53,170 nt of DNA from positions 1 through 53,170 of the forward strand of contig NZ_JABVEB010000029.1 in the NCBI RefSeq assembly GCF_014323665.1. Direction: 5' to 3'. The notes beneath the pieces were generated by a model that saw only the letters and a list, made by a program, of their open reading frames with translations, did no database searches and was not told the DNA's origin. How positions within the stretch are numbered: the stretch's first letter is position 1; the number at the start of each line of letters is the position of its first letter. Shown here in pieces: positions 25,037 through 33,875 of the stretch. The DNA is from Actinomadura sp. HBU206391. Its GTDB lineage: Bacteria; Actinomycetota; Actinomycetes; Streptosporangiales; Streptosporangiaceae. The position numbers and the translations under genes are program-made.

Positions 25037-25111
25037 GGCCGTCCTTCCTGGTTCAGCGCTCCCTACCCATGTCCTAACCGATGGTAAACCTGGAGCACGC
25101 CCCGATCCGGA

Positions 25112-25193
25112 TGAGAATCGGCTGAGAATCGCCTGAAATCGCCCGAGATGGGGGAGATACAGCAGAGGGAAGGTAAAGAACCGGTAAAGGATG
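25112..25193 (+). promoter_or_regulatory. Two sets of 11-bp-period direct repeats before the response regulator
   Basis: TGAGAATCGGC, TGAGAATCGCC and TGAAATCGCCC follow each other at 25112, 25123 and 25134. Further down GGTAAAG occurs at 25172 and again at 25183. An 11-bp head-to-tail period is the usual spacing for dimers of OmpR-type winged-helix regulators. Such a regulator is encoded 120-200 bp downstream, so autoregulation is likely but inferred. Confidence 0.55.
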
Positions 25194-25311
25194 CTTTCAG
25201 GGGGAAAGCGGGTAGGGCGGCCGCTTACGGAGGACTTACGGGCCTCCTGGCATAACGGAGAGCGCCGGTCCAGCGCGCCGGTGCCGAGGAATTCGGGGGA
25301 GGGGAGATCCG

Positions 25312-25965
25312 GTGCGAGTTCTAGTCGTCGAAGACGAGCGGGTGCTCGCCGACGCGATCGCGACCGGTCTGCGCCGCGAGGCACTCGCCGTAGATGTCGC
25401 CTACGACGGCGGCGGCGCGCTGGAGCGGACCAGTGTCAACGAGTACGACGTGATAGTCCTGGACCGTGACCTGCCGAAGGTGCACGGTGACGACGTGTGC
25501 AAGCAGCTGGTGGCCGAGCGCTATCCGGCCCGGATCCTGATGCTCACCGCGGCCGGTGAGCTGAACGACAGGGTCGAGGGCCTGTCCATCGGCGCCGACG
25601 ACTACCTGGCCAAGCCGTTCGCGTTCGCCGAGCTGGTGGCCCGGGTGCGGGCGCTGGGCCGTCGGGCCGCGACCCCGCTGCCCCCCGTGCTGGAGCGGTC
25701 CGGGGTCGAGCTCGACCCGGCCCGCCGCGAGGTGCACCGCGACGGGCGGCCGGTCGAGCTCACCCGCAAGGAGTTCGCGGTGCTCGAGGTGCTCATGCGC
25801 GCCGAGGGCGCCGTGGTCAGCTCCGAGCAGTTGCTGGAGAAGGCGTGGGACGAGCACATCGACCCGTTCACCAACGTCGTCCGGGTCACGATGATGACGT
25901 TGCGCAAGAAGCTGGGCGACCCTCCGGTGATCGAAACCGTGTCCGGAGTGGGGTACCGCCTGTGA
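25312..25965 (+). CDS. OmpR-family response regulator
   Basis: 217 aa from a GTG at 25312, preceded by GGGGAGAT. The receiver domain has the acidic pair VVEDE (7-11) and phosphoacceptor Asp in VLDRDLPK (about 51). It also has the T in MLTAAG and K in AKPF. A winged-helix DNA-binding domain spans about 125-217 (LTRKEFAVLEVLMRAEGAVVSSEQLLEKAWD, RVTMMTLRKKLGDPPVIETVSGVGYRL). It overlaps the kinase gene as GTGA. The stimulus is unknown. Confidence 0.93.
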   Translation: MRVLVVEDERVLADAIATGLRREALAVDVAYDGGGALERTSVNEYDVIVLDRDLPKVHGDDVCKQLVAERYPARILMLTAAGELNDRVEGLSIGADDYLAKPFAFAELVARVRALGRRAATPLPPVLERSGVELDPARREVHRDGRPVELTRKEFAVLEVLMRAEGAVVSSEQLLEKAWDEHIDPFTNVVRVTMMTLRKKLGDPPVIETVSGVGYRL

Positions 25966-27239
25966 ACCGGGAGCGGGCGATGAGCATGCCGGCCCCCGAG
26001 GCCGGGGACGAGGCCGGCCCGACCTCCGGTGGAACCGGGCCGGAGGCGCCGCCCGCCCCCGGCCGCCAGGCCGTGCCGGGACCCGGCCCGGGCCCGGGCC
26101 GCACCCGGGGCTCGTTCCTCGCCGATCTGCACGCGCTGCCCGGCCGGGTGAGCGTCCGGCTCCGGCTGACCCTGCTGTACGGGCTGCTGTTCTTCCTCGC
26201 GGGAGGCCTGCTGCTCGTCGTGACCTACCTGCTGGTCGCCGACATCCTCAGCAACATCGACGTCGGGGTGTACGGCCTCGCGACGAGCGAGCAGCTGGAA
26301 CGCCTGCGCCAGCAGTTCATCGAGCAGACGATGCGGCAACTGATCGGCCGGTCGCTGCTGGCACTGGCCGGGGTCGGGATCATCGCACTGGTACTCGGAT
26401 ACTTCGTCGCCGACCGGGCGCTCGCGCCACTGCAGAAGATGACCACGACGGCACGCCAGCTGTCGGAGAGCACGCTGCACGAGCGGATCGCCCTGGAGGG
26501 GCCGGAGGATGAGATCAAGGAACTGGCCGACACGTTCGACGCGATGCTCGAACGCCTCGGCCAGGCCTTCGACTCCCAGCGCCGGTTCGTCGCCAACGCC
26601 TCCCACGAGCTCCGCACGCCGCTCGCCATCAACCGGACGCTGCTGGAGGTGGCCCTCGGTGATCCGGAGGCCTCCGACGACCTCAAGGCGGTGGGCCGTA
26701 CCCTGCTCGCCACCAATGCCCGGCACGAGCGGCTGATCGAGGGCCTGCTGCTACTGGCCCGCAGCGAACGGGAGCTGACGACCTGGTCGCCCGTCGACCT
26801 GGCCGAGGTGGCGGCCAGAGTGCTCGAGACGACCGGCAAGCGCAGCGACGGGCCCGAGGTGACCGTGCACCCCGAGCTCACGGCGGGCCGGGCTATGGGC
26901 GATCCGGTGCTGCTGGAGCACCTGGTCTCCAACCTGGTCGACAACGCGATCAAGCACAATGTCGAGGACGGCGAGGTCTTCGTACGGACCGGCGTGCTCG
27001 ACGGATTCGCCGCCTGCCAGGTCGAGAACACCGGGCCGGTCGTGCCGGCCTACGAGGTCGAGCGGCTGTTCGAGCCGTTCCGCCGCCTCTACACCGACCG
27101 GATCGAGTCGGCCAAGGGCGCCGGGCTCGGCCTGTCGATCGTACGGTCGGTCGTCCGCGCGCACCGGGGCACCGTCTACGCGACGCCCCGGCCGGGCGGC
27201 GGCCTCGTCGTCACCGCCCGCGTGCCCCTCGCACTGTGA
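25962..27239 (+). CDS. Sensor histidine kinase
   Basis: 425 aa if the GTG at 25962 is used; an ATG at 25980 is an alternative. It has a Pro/Gly-rich cytoplasmic N-terminus, membrane segments near residues 66-92 and 128-150, and only a short extracellular loop of about 35 residues. A HAMP domain follows, then HisKA with the phospho-His in NASHELRTPL (about 213) and HATPase_c with NLVDNAIKHN and GAGLGLSIV. The tiny sensor loop suggests membrane or envelope sensing. Partner of the overlapping response regulator. Confidence 0.93.
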   Translation: MNRERAMSMPAPEAGDEAGPTSGGTGPEAPPAPGRQAVPGPGPGPGRTRGSFLADLHALPGRVSVRLRLTLLYGLLFFLAGGLLLVVTYLLVADILSNIDVGVYGLATSEQLERLRQQFIEQTMRQLIGRSLLALAGVGIIALVLGYFVADRALAPLQKMTTTARQLSESTLHERIALEGPEDEIKELADTFDAMLERLGQAFDSQRRFVANASHELRTPLAINRTLLEVALGDPEASDDLKAVGRTLLATNARHERLIEGLLLLARSERELTTWSPVDLAEVAARVLETTGKRSDGPEVTVHPELTAGRAMGDPVLLEHLVSNLVDNAIKHNVEDGEVFVRTGVLDGFAACQVENTGPVVPAYEVERLFEPFRRLYTDRIESAKGAGLGLSIVRSVVRAHRGTVYATPRPGGGLVVTARVPLAL

Positions 27240-27300
27240 CCACCGGGCCCTGTGACCACCGGGCCCTGTGACCACTGGCCCGGTGACCACGCCCTGTGAC
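27240..27300. repeat. Degenerate GTGACCAC(C)GGGCCCT tandem repeat
   Basis: Beginning at the kinase stop codon, four to five decaying copies of a 14-16 bp unit starting GTGACCAC run into the hairpin that follows. The first two copies are identical. It probably arose by slippage from the 3' end of the kinase gene. Confidence 0.7.
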
Positions 27301-27343
27301 CGCTTGCCCTGTGATCACTGTCCGCGTGATCACAGGGCAAGCG
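27301..27343. terminator. Perfect 18-bp hairpin, bidirectional
   Basis: CGCTTGCCCTGTGATCAC at 27301-27318 pairs without mismatch with 27326-27343 around a 7-base loop (TGTCCGC). The stem extends outward with one mismatch (GTGAC against ATCAC). It lies between the convergent histidine kinase (ends 27239) and Ser/Thr kinase (ends 27362). Confidence 0.85.
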
Positions 27344-27361
27344 ATCACTGTGTGCGCGTGA

Positions 27362-29005
27362 TCACTGCTTCCGCAGGAGCCCGCTGGCCCACGGCGTGCC
27401 GGCGGCGCTGTACCTGCGCCACTCGAACCTGACGCTGGTGCTCGTGGAGTAGTACAGCGTCACGTAGCCGCTCGTGTAGCAGTTCCCGGCGTTGCGCGTG
27501 ATCGTGTCCCTGAGCACGGTCTTCGAGGGGCTCGACGAGTCCACCAGCGTGATGCCCGAGCACTTGCCGTTGTCGTACTCGATCCGCCCGGTCAGGTTGC
27601 CCGACGTCAGCGTGAGCGTGATGTCCCAGCTGCTGGTCCCGCCCTGGCTCTGGTAGCCGTTGCCCTTCCACGTACCGCCGAAGTTGGAGTGCAGCAGGCG
27701 GCTGGAGAAGGGCGTGAGGCTGAACGGCGTGTAGCTGTAGGGCGTGTAGCTGTAAGGCCGGTAGGAGTACGGGGTGTAGCTCGTCTCCGGGTCCGCGTCG
27801 TCGTTGTTCATGGCCACGCCCAGGGCGACGAGCAGGATCACCACCAGTGCCACCACGACGCATCCGACGCCCGCGATCAGCGGGCCGTTGGAGTTGGAGC
27901 CGCGCGGCGCCGGTGGCGGATACGGCGGCTGCATGGGCGGTCGCGGCGCCATCGGGGGGCGGTTCATCGGCCCCTGGTGCATCGCGATCGGCGGTGGGGT
28001 GACCGGGCCCTGGTACATCGGCATGGGCGGCGGGGTCATGGGCCCCGGCATGGACATGGGCGGGTTCGGAGTGATCGGCGGTGGCGGCGGCCCCGGCGCG
28101 ATGGGCGGCGGAGCCGGCATCTGCGCCGCGATCCGGGTGCCCTGGTCGAGCAGCTCCTCACGGGCGGGTGCCGGGCCGGGCGCCGCCCCGGCGTTTCCGA
28201 GCAACTGCAGGAGCAGCTGGTGCGAGGCGGGTCGCCGTGCCGGGTCCTTGGACAGGCAGCGCCCCACCACCTCCCGCAGCGGACTGTGCAGCGCGGACAG
28301 GTCGGGGTCGTCGTGCAGGATCCGGTTGATGATCACCGGCAGCGTGTCGGCCTCGAACGGCGACTGCCCGGTGGCGGCGAAGACCATGGTCGCCGCCCAG
28401 GCGAAGATGTCGACGGACGGCATGAGCGGTGCCCCGGTCAGCTGCTCGGGCGCGAGATAGCCCGGCGTGCCGACCACCATCCCGGTGGCGGTGACGGCGC
28501 TCTCCTGGGAGTTGACCGTCCGGGCGATGCCGAAGTCGACCACGCGCGGTCCGTCGGCGGCGAGCAGCACGTTGTTGGGCTTGAAGTCCCGGTGCACGAT
28601 GCCGGCCTCGTGGATCGCGGCGAGCGCGGTCACCGTGCCGATGGCCAGCCGATCGAGGTCCTGCGGGCCGAACGGCCTCTGCTGTACGACCACGTCGTGC
28701 AGCGACGGTCCGTCGATGAACTCGCTGACGATGTACGGCTGATCGCCGTGCACGTCTGACTCGAGGACCCGGGCGGTGCAGAACGGCGCGACCCGCTGTG
28801 CCGCCGACACCTCCCGGATGAACCGCGCCCGTGCCGCCGGATCGGCGGACATCTGCGCGTGCAGCAACTTGATGGCGACGTACTCGTTCCCCGGCGTCTG
28901 CCCAAGGTAGACCGCGCCCTGACCGCCCGCACCGAGCCGTCCGACTACCTCATATTGCCCCAGCGACGCCGGATCGCCCGGCTCCAGGGGAGCGGCATCC
29001 GGCAA
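27362..29005 (-). CDS. Transmembrane Ser/Thr protein kinase
   Basis: 547 aa from a TTG at 29005, supported by GGAGGGG 5 bases upstream. The Hanks-type kinase domain spans about 19-270: [11 protein letters not shown], catalytic Lys in [27 protein letters not shown], and [11 protein letters not shown] Pro/Met-rich juxtamembrane stretch (290-365) is followed by one membrane helix (about 373-398). Outside, YTPYSY-type pentapeptides repeat about five times (about 405-430). A compact beta-rich ectodomain with two Cys (near 485 and 515) follows, unlike PASTA. The ectodomain may sense a wall or small ligand, which is inference. Confidence 0.92.
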   Translation of the reverse strand: MPDAAPLEPGDPASLGQYEVVGRLGAGGQGAVYLGQTPGNEYVAIKLLHAQMSADPAARARFIREVSAAQRVAPFCTARVLESDVHGDQPYIVSEFIDGPSLHDVVVQQRPFGPQDLDRLAIGTVTALAAIHEAGIVHRDFKPNNVLLAADGPRVVDFGIARTVNSQESAVTATGMVVGTPGYLAPEQLTGAPLMPSVDIFAWAATMVFAATGQSPFEADTLPVIINRILHDDPDLSALHSPLREVVGRCLSKDPARRPASHQLLLQLLGNAGAAPGPAPAREELLDQGTRIAAQMPAPPPIAPGPPPPPITPNPPMSMPGPMTPPPMPMYQGPVTPPPIAMHQGPMNRPPMAPRPPMQPPYPPPAPRGSNSNGPLIAGVGCVVVALVVILLVALGVAMNNDDADPETSYTPYSYRPYSYTPYSYTPFSLTPFSSRLLHSNFGGTWKGNGYQSQGGTSSWDITLTLTSGNLTGRIEYDNGKCSGITLVDSSSPSKTVLRDTITRNAGNCYTSGYVTLYYSTSTSVRFEWRRYSAAGTPWASGLLRKQ

Positions 29006-29432
29006 TGTGACCCCTCCAGCAACCCGCAGTGTGTACCCACCCCGTCGGCGGGCACATTATCGCGTTACATCAGACGTTTCAGGGAAGTAGTGGGTTCACC
29101 GTTCCCGCATTTGGTTCCGAGCTGGACGTCGTGCGGGCAGCCTGGCTCTGGGGAGGGTATGATCCCGCCGCTGCGGCACCCCAGGGACAGGGTGTTCGAA
29201 GCGGACAGGCATGATCAACTCCGCTTTTATCGAGTTGGGTGTGTGACATGCGACACATGAGGTGGGTTGGGCGCGGTGATTGGTGTCACTCGTGTGGCCA
29301 GTCGCGCCTTGTGTGTTGTGGGTCACGACCCGTGACAAAAATTCCCGCCCGGATCGGGCACAAGAAGGGCATCCCGAGCGTTAGATCCGCGCGACGGGGC
29401 GCATAAACGACCGAGGGGGATGGAGATAGAAA
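29006..29432. other. Divergent intergenic region between the kinase and DUF4193 genes
   Basis: 427 bp without a supportable gene. On the minus strand a -10-like GATAAT (29061-29056) lies 50 bp before the kinase TTG. On the plus strand TATGAT is at 29158-29163. A dyad GTCACG-ACC-CGTGAC is at 29322-29336 about 100 bp before the DUF4193 start, and TTAGAT at 29381 is another possible -10. The region is notably less GC-rich than its surroundings. Confidence 0.45.
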
Positions 29433-29729
29433 ATGGCTACCGACTACGACAGCCCGCGTAAGACGGACGACGACCTCAGCGAGGACAGCCTGCAGGAGCT
29501 TCAGGCGCGTCGTGCCGACAAGGCGGCGAGCATCATCGACGAGGACCTGGACGCCGGTGAGGTCGCTGAGCTGCCCGGCGCGGACCTGTCGAACGAGGAG
29601 CTCACCTTCCGGGTGGTGCCGAGGCAGGCCGACGAGTTCACCTGCTCGCGTTGCTTCCTGGTTCACCACCGCAGCCAGCTCGCCGAGGAGCGTAAGGGGC
29701 AGCCCATCTGCCGCGAATGCGCTGCCTGA
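29433..29729 (+). CDS. DUF4193 zinc-ribbon protein
   Basis: 98 aa with GAGGGGGATGGAG upstream. The acidic N-terminal half (DDDLSEDSLQEL, DEDLDAGEVAELPGADLSNEEL) and the C-terminal CSRC...CREC pairs, which can bind zinc, define this actinobacterial family (M. tuberculosis Rv2699c-like). Function is unknown. The size and acidic character resemble RNA-polymerase-binding small proteins, but that is only an analogy. Marks the left edge of the conserved dut block. Confidence 0.88.
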   Translation: MATDYDSPRKTDDDLSEDSLQELQARRADKAASIIDEDLDAGEVAELPGADLSNEELTFRVVPRQADEFTCSRCFLVHHRSQLAEERKGQPICRECAA

Positions 29730-29743
29730 GCAGGGAGGGTCCC

Positions 29744-30556
29744 GTGTCAGGTGTTGTCGAGCCCCAAGGCGCTCCGGATCCCGAGATCGACGCCGAGATA
29801 GGCGAGCTGATCGGCCGGTTGTCCTCTGACGAGGACATGGACAAGGAGACGCGCGGCCGCCTGCTCGGGCGGCTCGCGCGGCTGCTCAGCGCCAGCGCCC
29901 GCCGCGCCGGCGTGACCGGGATCGCGGGCGGCCGGTGGCTGGGCGACGTGTTCGCCTACGTCGCGCCTCGTATTCCGGTGCGGGATCTGGAGACACTGCG
30001 GCGGCATCACGACGGTCATCTCGGTGAACTGCTGGCCGACGACCTCGTTCGCATGGCGACGAACGGCACGACCGCAGTGGGCGCGGCCGGCGGGGCGCTG
30101 GCGGCGGTGGAGTTCGTGGCACCCCCCTTGCTGCTCTCCGTCCCCGCGCAGCTGGTCGCCGAGACGCTCGTGGTCTCGGCGATCGAGGTCAAGTTGATCG
30201 CCGAACTGCACGAGGTGTACGGCGTGCAGGTGCCCGGCGGCGGTTCGGCCCGGGCCGCGGTCTTCCTCACCGCATGGGCCAAGCAGCGGGGCATCAACCC
30301 GATGGCGGGCGGCACCATGACGGTGGCGCTCGGGACGGCCGCGAAGCAGGCGCTCCGCAAGCGCCTGCTCCGCATACTCGGCCGTCATCTCACGACCCTC
30401 GGCCCCTTTCTCACCGGCGCGGTCGCCGGGGGAGCGCTCAACCGGGCCTTCACCAGACGACTCGCCGAGTCCGTCCGCAAGGATCTGCGCCGCCACGTCG
30501 GCCCGTCCGCGCCCGTCGGCCCGGTCGACCGGCCTCGGCTCGGGCCGGCCGACTGA
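29744..30556 (+). CDS. Uncharacterised Ala/Gly-rich helical protein
   Basis: 270 aa from the GTG at 29744, with GGGAGGGT just before it. The acidic N-terminus (about 1-40) leads into long Ala/Gly/Leu-rich helices (for example VGAAGGALAAVEFVAPPLLLSVPAQLVAETLVVSAIEVKLIAEL, about 118-160) and FLTGAVAGGALNRAFTRRL near 235. The glycine-spaced hydrophobic helices recall EcsC/DUF697-type membrane-associated proteins, but I cannot confirm that family. It follows DUF4193 by 14 bp and is probably co-transcribed. Confidence 0.75.
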   Translation: MSGVVEPQGAPDPEIDAEIGELIGRLSSDEDMDKETRGRLLGRLARLLSASARRAGVTGIAGGRWLGDVFAYVAPRIPVRDLETLRRHHDGHLGELLADDLVRMATNGTTAVGAAGGALAAVEFVAPPLLLSVPAQLVAETLVVSAIEVKLIAELHEVYGVQVPGGGSARAAVFLTAWAKQRGINPMAGGTMTVALGTAAKQALRKRLLRILGRHLTTLGPFLTGAVAGGALNRAFTRRLAESVRKDLRRHVGPSAPVGPVDRPRLGPAD

Positions 30557-30607
30557 CCGCCGGCCGGCCCGCCGCCGGATCAGCCGGCCGGATGGCCCCG
30601 TCACCGG

Positions 30608-30892
30608 TCAGGCGTCGCGGAAGATCGCCGGAAGTTCGCCGGTGCCGCGCTGCCAGCGCTTGGCGGCCGCCCGCGTGGCCAGCAACCGGGAGACCTCCAT
30701 CCCCACGCCCATGACGACTGCCCAGCCGAGCGCTTCGCCGAGCCCCACCTCGGGCGACTCCGGGTTGGTCGGAGGCTCCTTGCCGGTGGTCTTCTTCCAC
30801 CCCGCGGTGATGACCCTGCGGGCCGCCCAGCCGCTCGCGAGGGCCGCGGCGCCGGCCATGACCCGCCAGCCGATCTCACCCTTGTCCGCCAT
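30608..30892 (-). CDS. DUF4235 membrane protein
   Basis: 94 aa from the ATG at 30892 (GGAGG 6 bases upstream). Two hydrophobic, Gly/Ala-rich segments (WRVMAGAAALASGWAARRVI and LGWAVVMGVGMEVSRLLATRAAA) are separated by KKTTGKEPPTNPESPEVG, the signature linker of DUF4235. Short hairpin membrane proteins of this family are common in actinobacteria; function is unknown. Confidence 0.8.
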   Translation of the reverse strand: MADKGEIGWRVMAGAAALASGWAARRVITAGWKKTTGKEPPTNPESPEVGLGEALGWAVVMGVGMEVSRLLATRAAAKRWQRGTGELPAIFRDA

Positions 30893-31229
30893 CGTCATCC
30901 TCCAGTCCGTCCGCACAATCGGCCCGCGACAGCCGGCCCGCACAATCGGCCCGCACGTGCCTTCGCCGTCCCGCCTCCGCCCACCGCCCTAGGGCGGGGA
31001 CGCACGCTCAGAGGACGACCGTATCGAAACGCCCCGATCGCCGCTCACGCCGTGAGCCGCCGCCACGCGAGCCGCCCGGCCGCCACGCGAGCCGCCACCC
31101 GAGGCGCCGCCTGAGGCCCCTGAGCCGCACGTGAGCCGCACGTGAGGCGCCACGGAGTCCGTGGGCCGGATCGGAGCCGCCGCCGTTTTAATGAGCACGC
31201 CGACACCGCGCCGTCAATACCATTGACGC
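30893..31229. repeat. Intergenic region with local direct repeats
   Basis: 337 bp without a gene. A 17-bp repeat starting CCGCACAATCGG occurs at 30911-30927 and 30938-30954. CCGCCACGCGAGCCGC occurs twice near 31060-31098. GAGCCGCACGT occurs twice in tandem near 31121-31143. The last 50 bp are AT-richer and hold the valS promoter region. Confidence 0.6.
31212..31228 (+). promoter_or_regulatory. CGTCAAT-ACC-ATTGACG palindrome at the valS start
   Basis: Perfect 7-bp arms (31212-31218 and 31222-31228) flank ACC, ending one base before the ATG at 31230. A -10-like TACCAT lies inside it (31218-31223), 6 bases before the ATG. There is no Shine-Dalgarno, so transcription may begin at the start codon. 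A protein on the palindrome would block the promoter. Confidence 0.5.
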
Positions 31230-33794
31230 ATGACCGAACAGTCGCGTACTCCATCCATTCCCCAGAAGCCCTCGCTCGACGGCCTGGAGGACAAGTGGGT
31301 ACGCGTCTGGGACGAGGTCGGCACCTACCGCTTCGACCGCACCGCGCCGCGGGAGCGGGTGTACTCCATCGACACGCCGCCGCCCACCGTGAGCGGCTCG
31401 CTGCACGTCGGGCACGTGTTCTCCTACACCCAGACCGACACCGTGGCGCGGTACCGGCGGATGCGGGGCATGGCCGTCTTCTACCCGATGGGGTGGGACG
31501 ACAACGGCCTGCCCACCGAGCGCCGCGCGCAGAACTACTTCGGGGTCCGTTGCGACCCCTCGCTGCCCTACGATCCCTCGTTCGAGCCGCCCGAGCGCCC
31601 CGACCCCAAGCGGCAGATCCCGGTGAGCCGCAGGAACTTCGTCGAGCTGTGCCGCCGGCTCACCGACATCGACGAGGAGGCGTTCGAAGAGGTCTGGCGC
31701 CGGGTCGGCCTCTCCGTGGACTGGGGGCTCCTCTACACCACGATCGGCGACGAGTCCCGCGCGACCTCGCAGCGGGCGTTCCTGCGCAACCTGGCGCGCG
31801 GCGAGGCCTATGTCGCGGAGGCGCCGACCCTGTGGGACGTCACCTTCCGTACCGCCGTGGCACAGGCGGAGCTGGAGGACCGGGACCAGCCGGGCGCCTT
31901 CCACCGCATCGCCTTCCAGGGGCCGGCGGGGCCTGTCCACATCGAGACGACCCGGCCTGAGCTGATCCCGGCCTGCGTCGCCCTCGTCGCGCATCCGGGC
32001 GATGAGCGGTACCGGCCGCTGTTCGGGCAGACCGTCCGCACCCCGCTGTTCGGGGTCGAGGTGCCGGTCGTGGCGCACCGTCTCGCCGAGCCCGACAAGG
32101 GCTCGGGAATCGCGATGATCTGCACGTTCGGCGATCTCACCGACGTGATCTGGTGGCGGGAGCTCGATCTGCCGACCCGCGCGGTCATCGACACCGGCGG
32201 GCGTCTCGCGGCGGCCCCGCCCCCGGGAGTCGACTCGGCGGCCGGGCGAGCGGCCTTCGCCGAGATCGCGGGCCGGACGGCGCACTCGGCCAGGGAGCGG
32301 ATCGTCGAACTGCTGCGCGAGTCCGGCGACCTGGACGGAGATCCACGCCCGACCGTCCGGCCGGTCAAGTTCTACGAGCGGGGCACCAAGCCCCTGGAGA
32401 TCATCACGTCCCGGCAGTGGTACATCCGCAACGGCGGCAGGGACGCCGGCCTGCGCGAGCGGCTGCTCGCCCGGGGGGGTGAGCTGACCTGGCACCCGGC
32501 CTTCATGCGCGCGAGGTACGAGAACTGGGTCGAGGGGCTGGCGGGGGACTGGCTGATCTCCCGGCAGCGGTTCTTCGGCATCCCCATCCCGGTCTGGTAC
32601 CACCTCGACGCCGACGGCGAGCCCGTCTACGACCGGCCGATCGTGCCGGACGAGTCCGTGCTCCCGGTCGACCCGTCGTCCGACGTCCCTCCCGGCCTCA
32701 CCGAGGACCAGCGCGGCAAGCCCGGAGGCTTCGTCGGCGATCCCGACGTGATGGACACCTGGGCGACCTCGTCGCTGACCCCGCAGATCGCCGGTCGCTG
32801 GGAGCGCGATCCGGATCTGTTCGGCCGGGTGTTCCCCTACGACCTGCGGCCGCAGGCGCACGACATCATCCGGACCTGGCTGTTCTCGACCGTCGTGCGG
32901 TCGCACCAGGAGCACGGCTCCCTGCCGTGGGCCCGTACCGCCATGTCCGGCTGGATCCTCGACCCGGATCGCAAGAAGATGTCGAAGTCCAAGGGCAACG
33001 TCGTGACCCCGATGGGCCTGCTCCGGGAGTACGGCACCGACGGCTTCCGTTACTGGGCGGCCAGCGGGCGTCTCGGCACCGACACGGCCTTCGACACCGG
33101 GCAGCTCAAGATCGGCCGCCGTCTGGCCATCAAGATCCTCAACGCCGCCAAGTTCGTGCTCGGCCTGGGCGAGCCCACGCGATCCGGTACCCCGACAGCG
33201 CCCGTGGACCTGGCCATGCTGGCCACGCTGGCCGAGGTGGTCGACGAGGCGACGGCGGCCTTCGAGGCCTACGACCACACCAGGGCCCTCGAGCGGACCG
33301 AGCGGTTCTTCTGGGATCTGTGCGACGACTACCTGGAACTGGTCAAGACCCGGGCCTACGGAGGTCAGGACGGCCCGGCAGGGGGCGGCCCCGACGCCGA
33401 TTCCGCGCGGGCGGCGCTGCGGCTGGCCCTGTCGGCGGTCCTGCGGTTGTTCGCGCCGTTCCTGCCGTTCGTCACCGAGGAGGTGTGGTCCTGGTGGCAG
33501 GAGGGATCGGTGCACACCGCGCCCTGGCCGACCCGCGCGGAACTGCCCGGCGGCGGCGACCCGGAGGTGCTGGCGGCCGCCGCGCAGGTGCTCCAGCAGG
33601 TCCGCAGGGCCAAGTCGGAGGCCAAGGTCTCGATGCGGGCCGAGGTCTCGCATGCGGTCGTGCGCGGAGCGGCCGCGCCGAAGGCGGCTCTCGCCGAGTC
33701 GGACCTGCGCGCAGCCGGCCGTATCGGCGACCTGACCCTCGACGATGCCGCCGAGGGGGACCTCACGGTCGGCGTCACGCTGGCGGAGCAATGA
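31230..33794 (+). CDS. valS: Valyl-tRNA synthetase, short type-2 form
   Basis: 854 aa. The class I catalytic core has SGSLHVGHVFSYTQTD (HIGH-type motif, about 57) and DRKKMSKSKGNVV (KMSKS, about 580). The CP1 editing domain contains HIETTRPELIPACVALVAHP. The WDDNGLPTERR segment after the HIGH region and the short C-terminus match the type-2 ValS class known from archaea and Rickettsiales. Canonical bacterial type-1 ValS has a longer C-terminal coiled coil, which is absent here. It charges tRNA-Val. A canonical valS may exist elsewhere in the genome. The gene interrupts the conserved DUF4193-dut order. Confidence 0.9.
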   Translation: MTEQSRTPSIPQKPSLDGLEDKWVRVWDEVGTYRFDRTAPRERVYSIDTPPPTVSGSLHVGHVFSYTQTDTVARYRRMRGMAVFYPMGWDDNGLPTERRAQNYFGVRCDPSLPYDPSFEPPERPDPKRQIPVSRRNFVELCRRLTDIDEEAFEEVWRRVGLSVDWGLLYTTIGDESRATSQRAFLRNLARGEAYVAEAPTLWDVTFRTAVAQAELEDRDQPGAFHRIAFQGPAGPVHIETTRPELIPACVALVAHPGDERYRPLFGQTVRTPLFGVEVPVVAHRLAEPDKGSGIAMICTFGDLTDVIWWRELDLPTRAVIDTGGRLAAAPPPGVDSAAGRAAFAEIAGRTAHSARERIVELLRESGDLDGDPRPTVRPVKFYERGTKPLEIITSRQWYIRNGGRDAGLRERLLARGGELTWHPAFMRARYENWVEGLAGDWLISRQRFFGIPIPVWYHLDADGEPVYDRPIVPDESVLPVDPSSDVPPGLTEDQRGKPGGFVGDPDVMDTWATSSLTPQIAGRWERDPDLFGRVFPYDLRPQAHDIIRTWLFSTVVRSHQEHGSLPWARTAMSGWILDPDRKKMSKSKGNVVTPMGLLREYGTDGFRYWAASGRLGTDTAFDTGQLKIGRRLAIKILNAAKFVLGLGEPTRSGTPTAPVDLAMLATLAEVVDEATAAFEAYDHTRALERTERFFWDLCDDYLELVKTRAYGGQDGPAGGGPDADSARAALRLALSAVLRLFAPFLPFVTEEVWSWWQEGSVHTAPWPTRAELPGGGDPEVLAAAAQVLQQVRRAKSEAKVSMRAEVSHAVVRGAAAPKAALAESDLRAAGRIGDLTLDDAAEGDLTVGVTLAEQ

Positions 33795-33875
33795 CCGCCG
33801 CCGAGTTCCACGCGCCCCCGCATCGGGTAGGACCGCAGCGTGGGATGCGCGTGTCCGGAGGGTGGGCGAGGAGCG

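Noticed and set aside
27240..27343. CRISPR-like array of GTGACCAC/GTGATCAC units
   Set aside because: Units are short, contiguous and without unique spacers of constant length; it is a decayed minisatellite plus hairpin.
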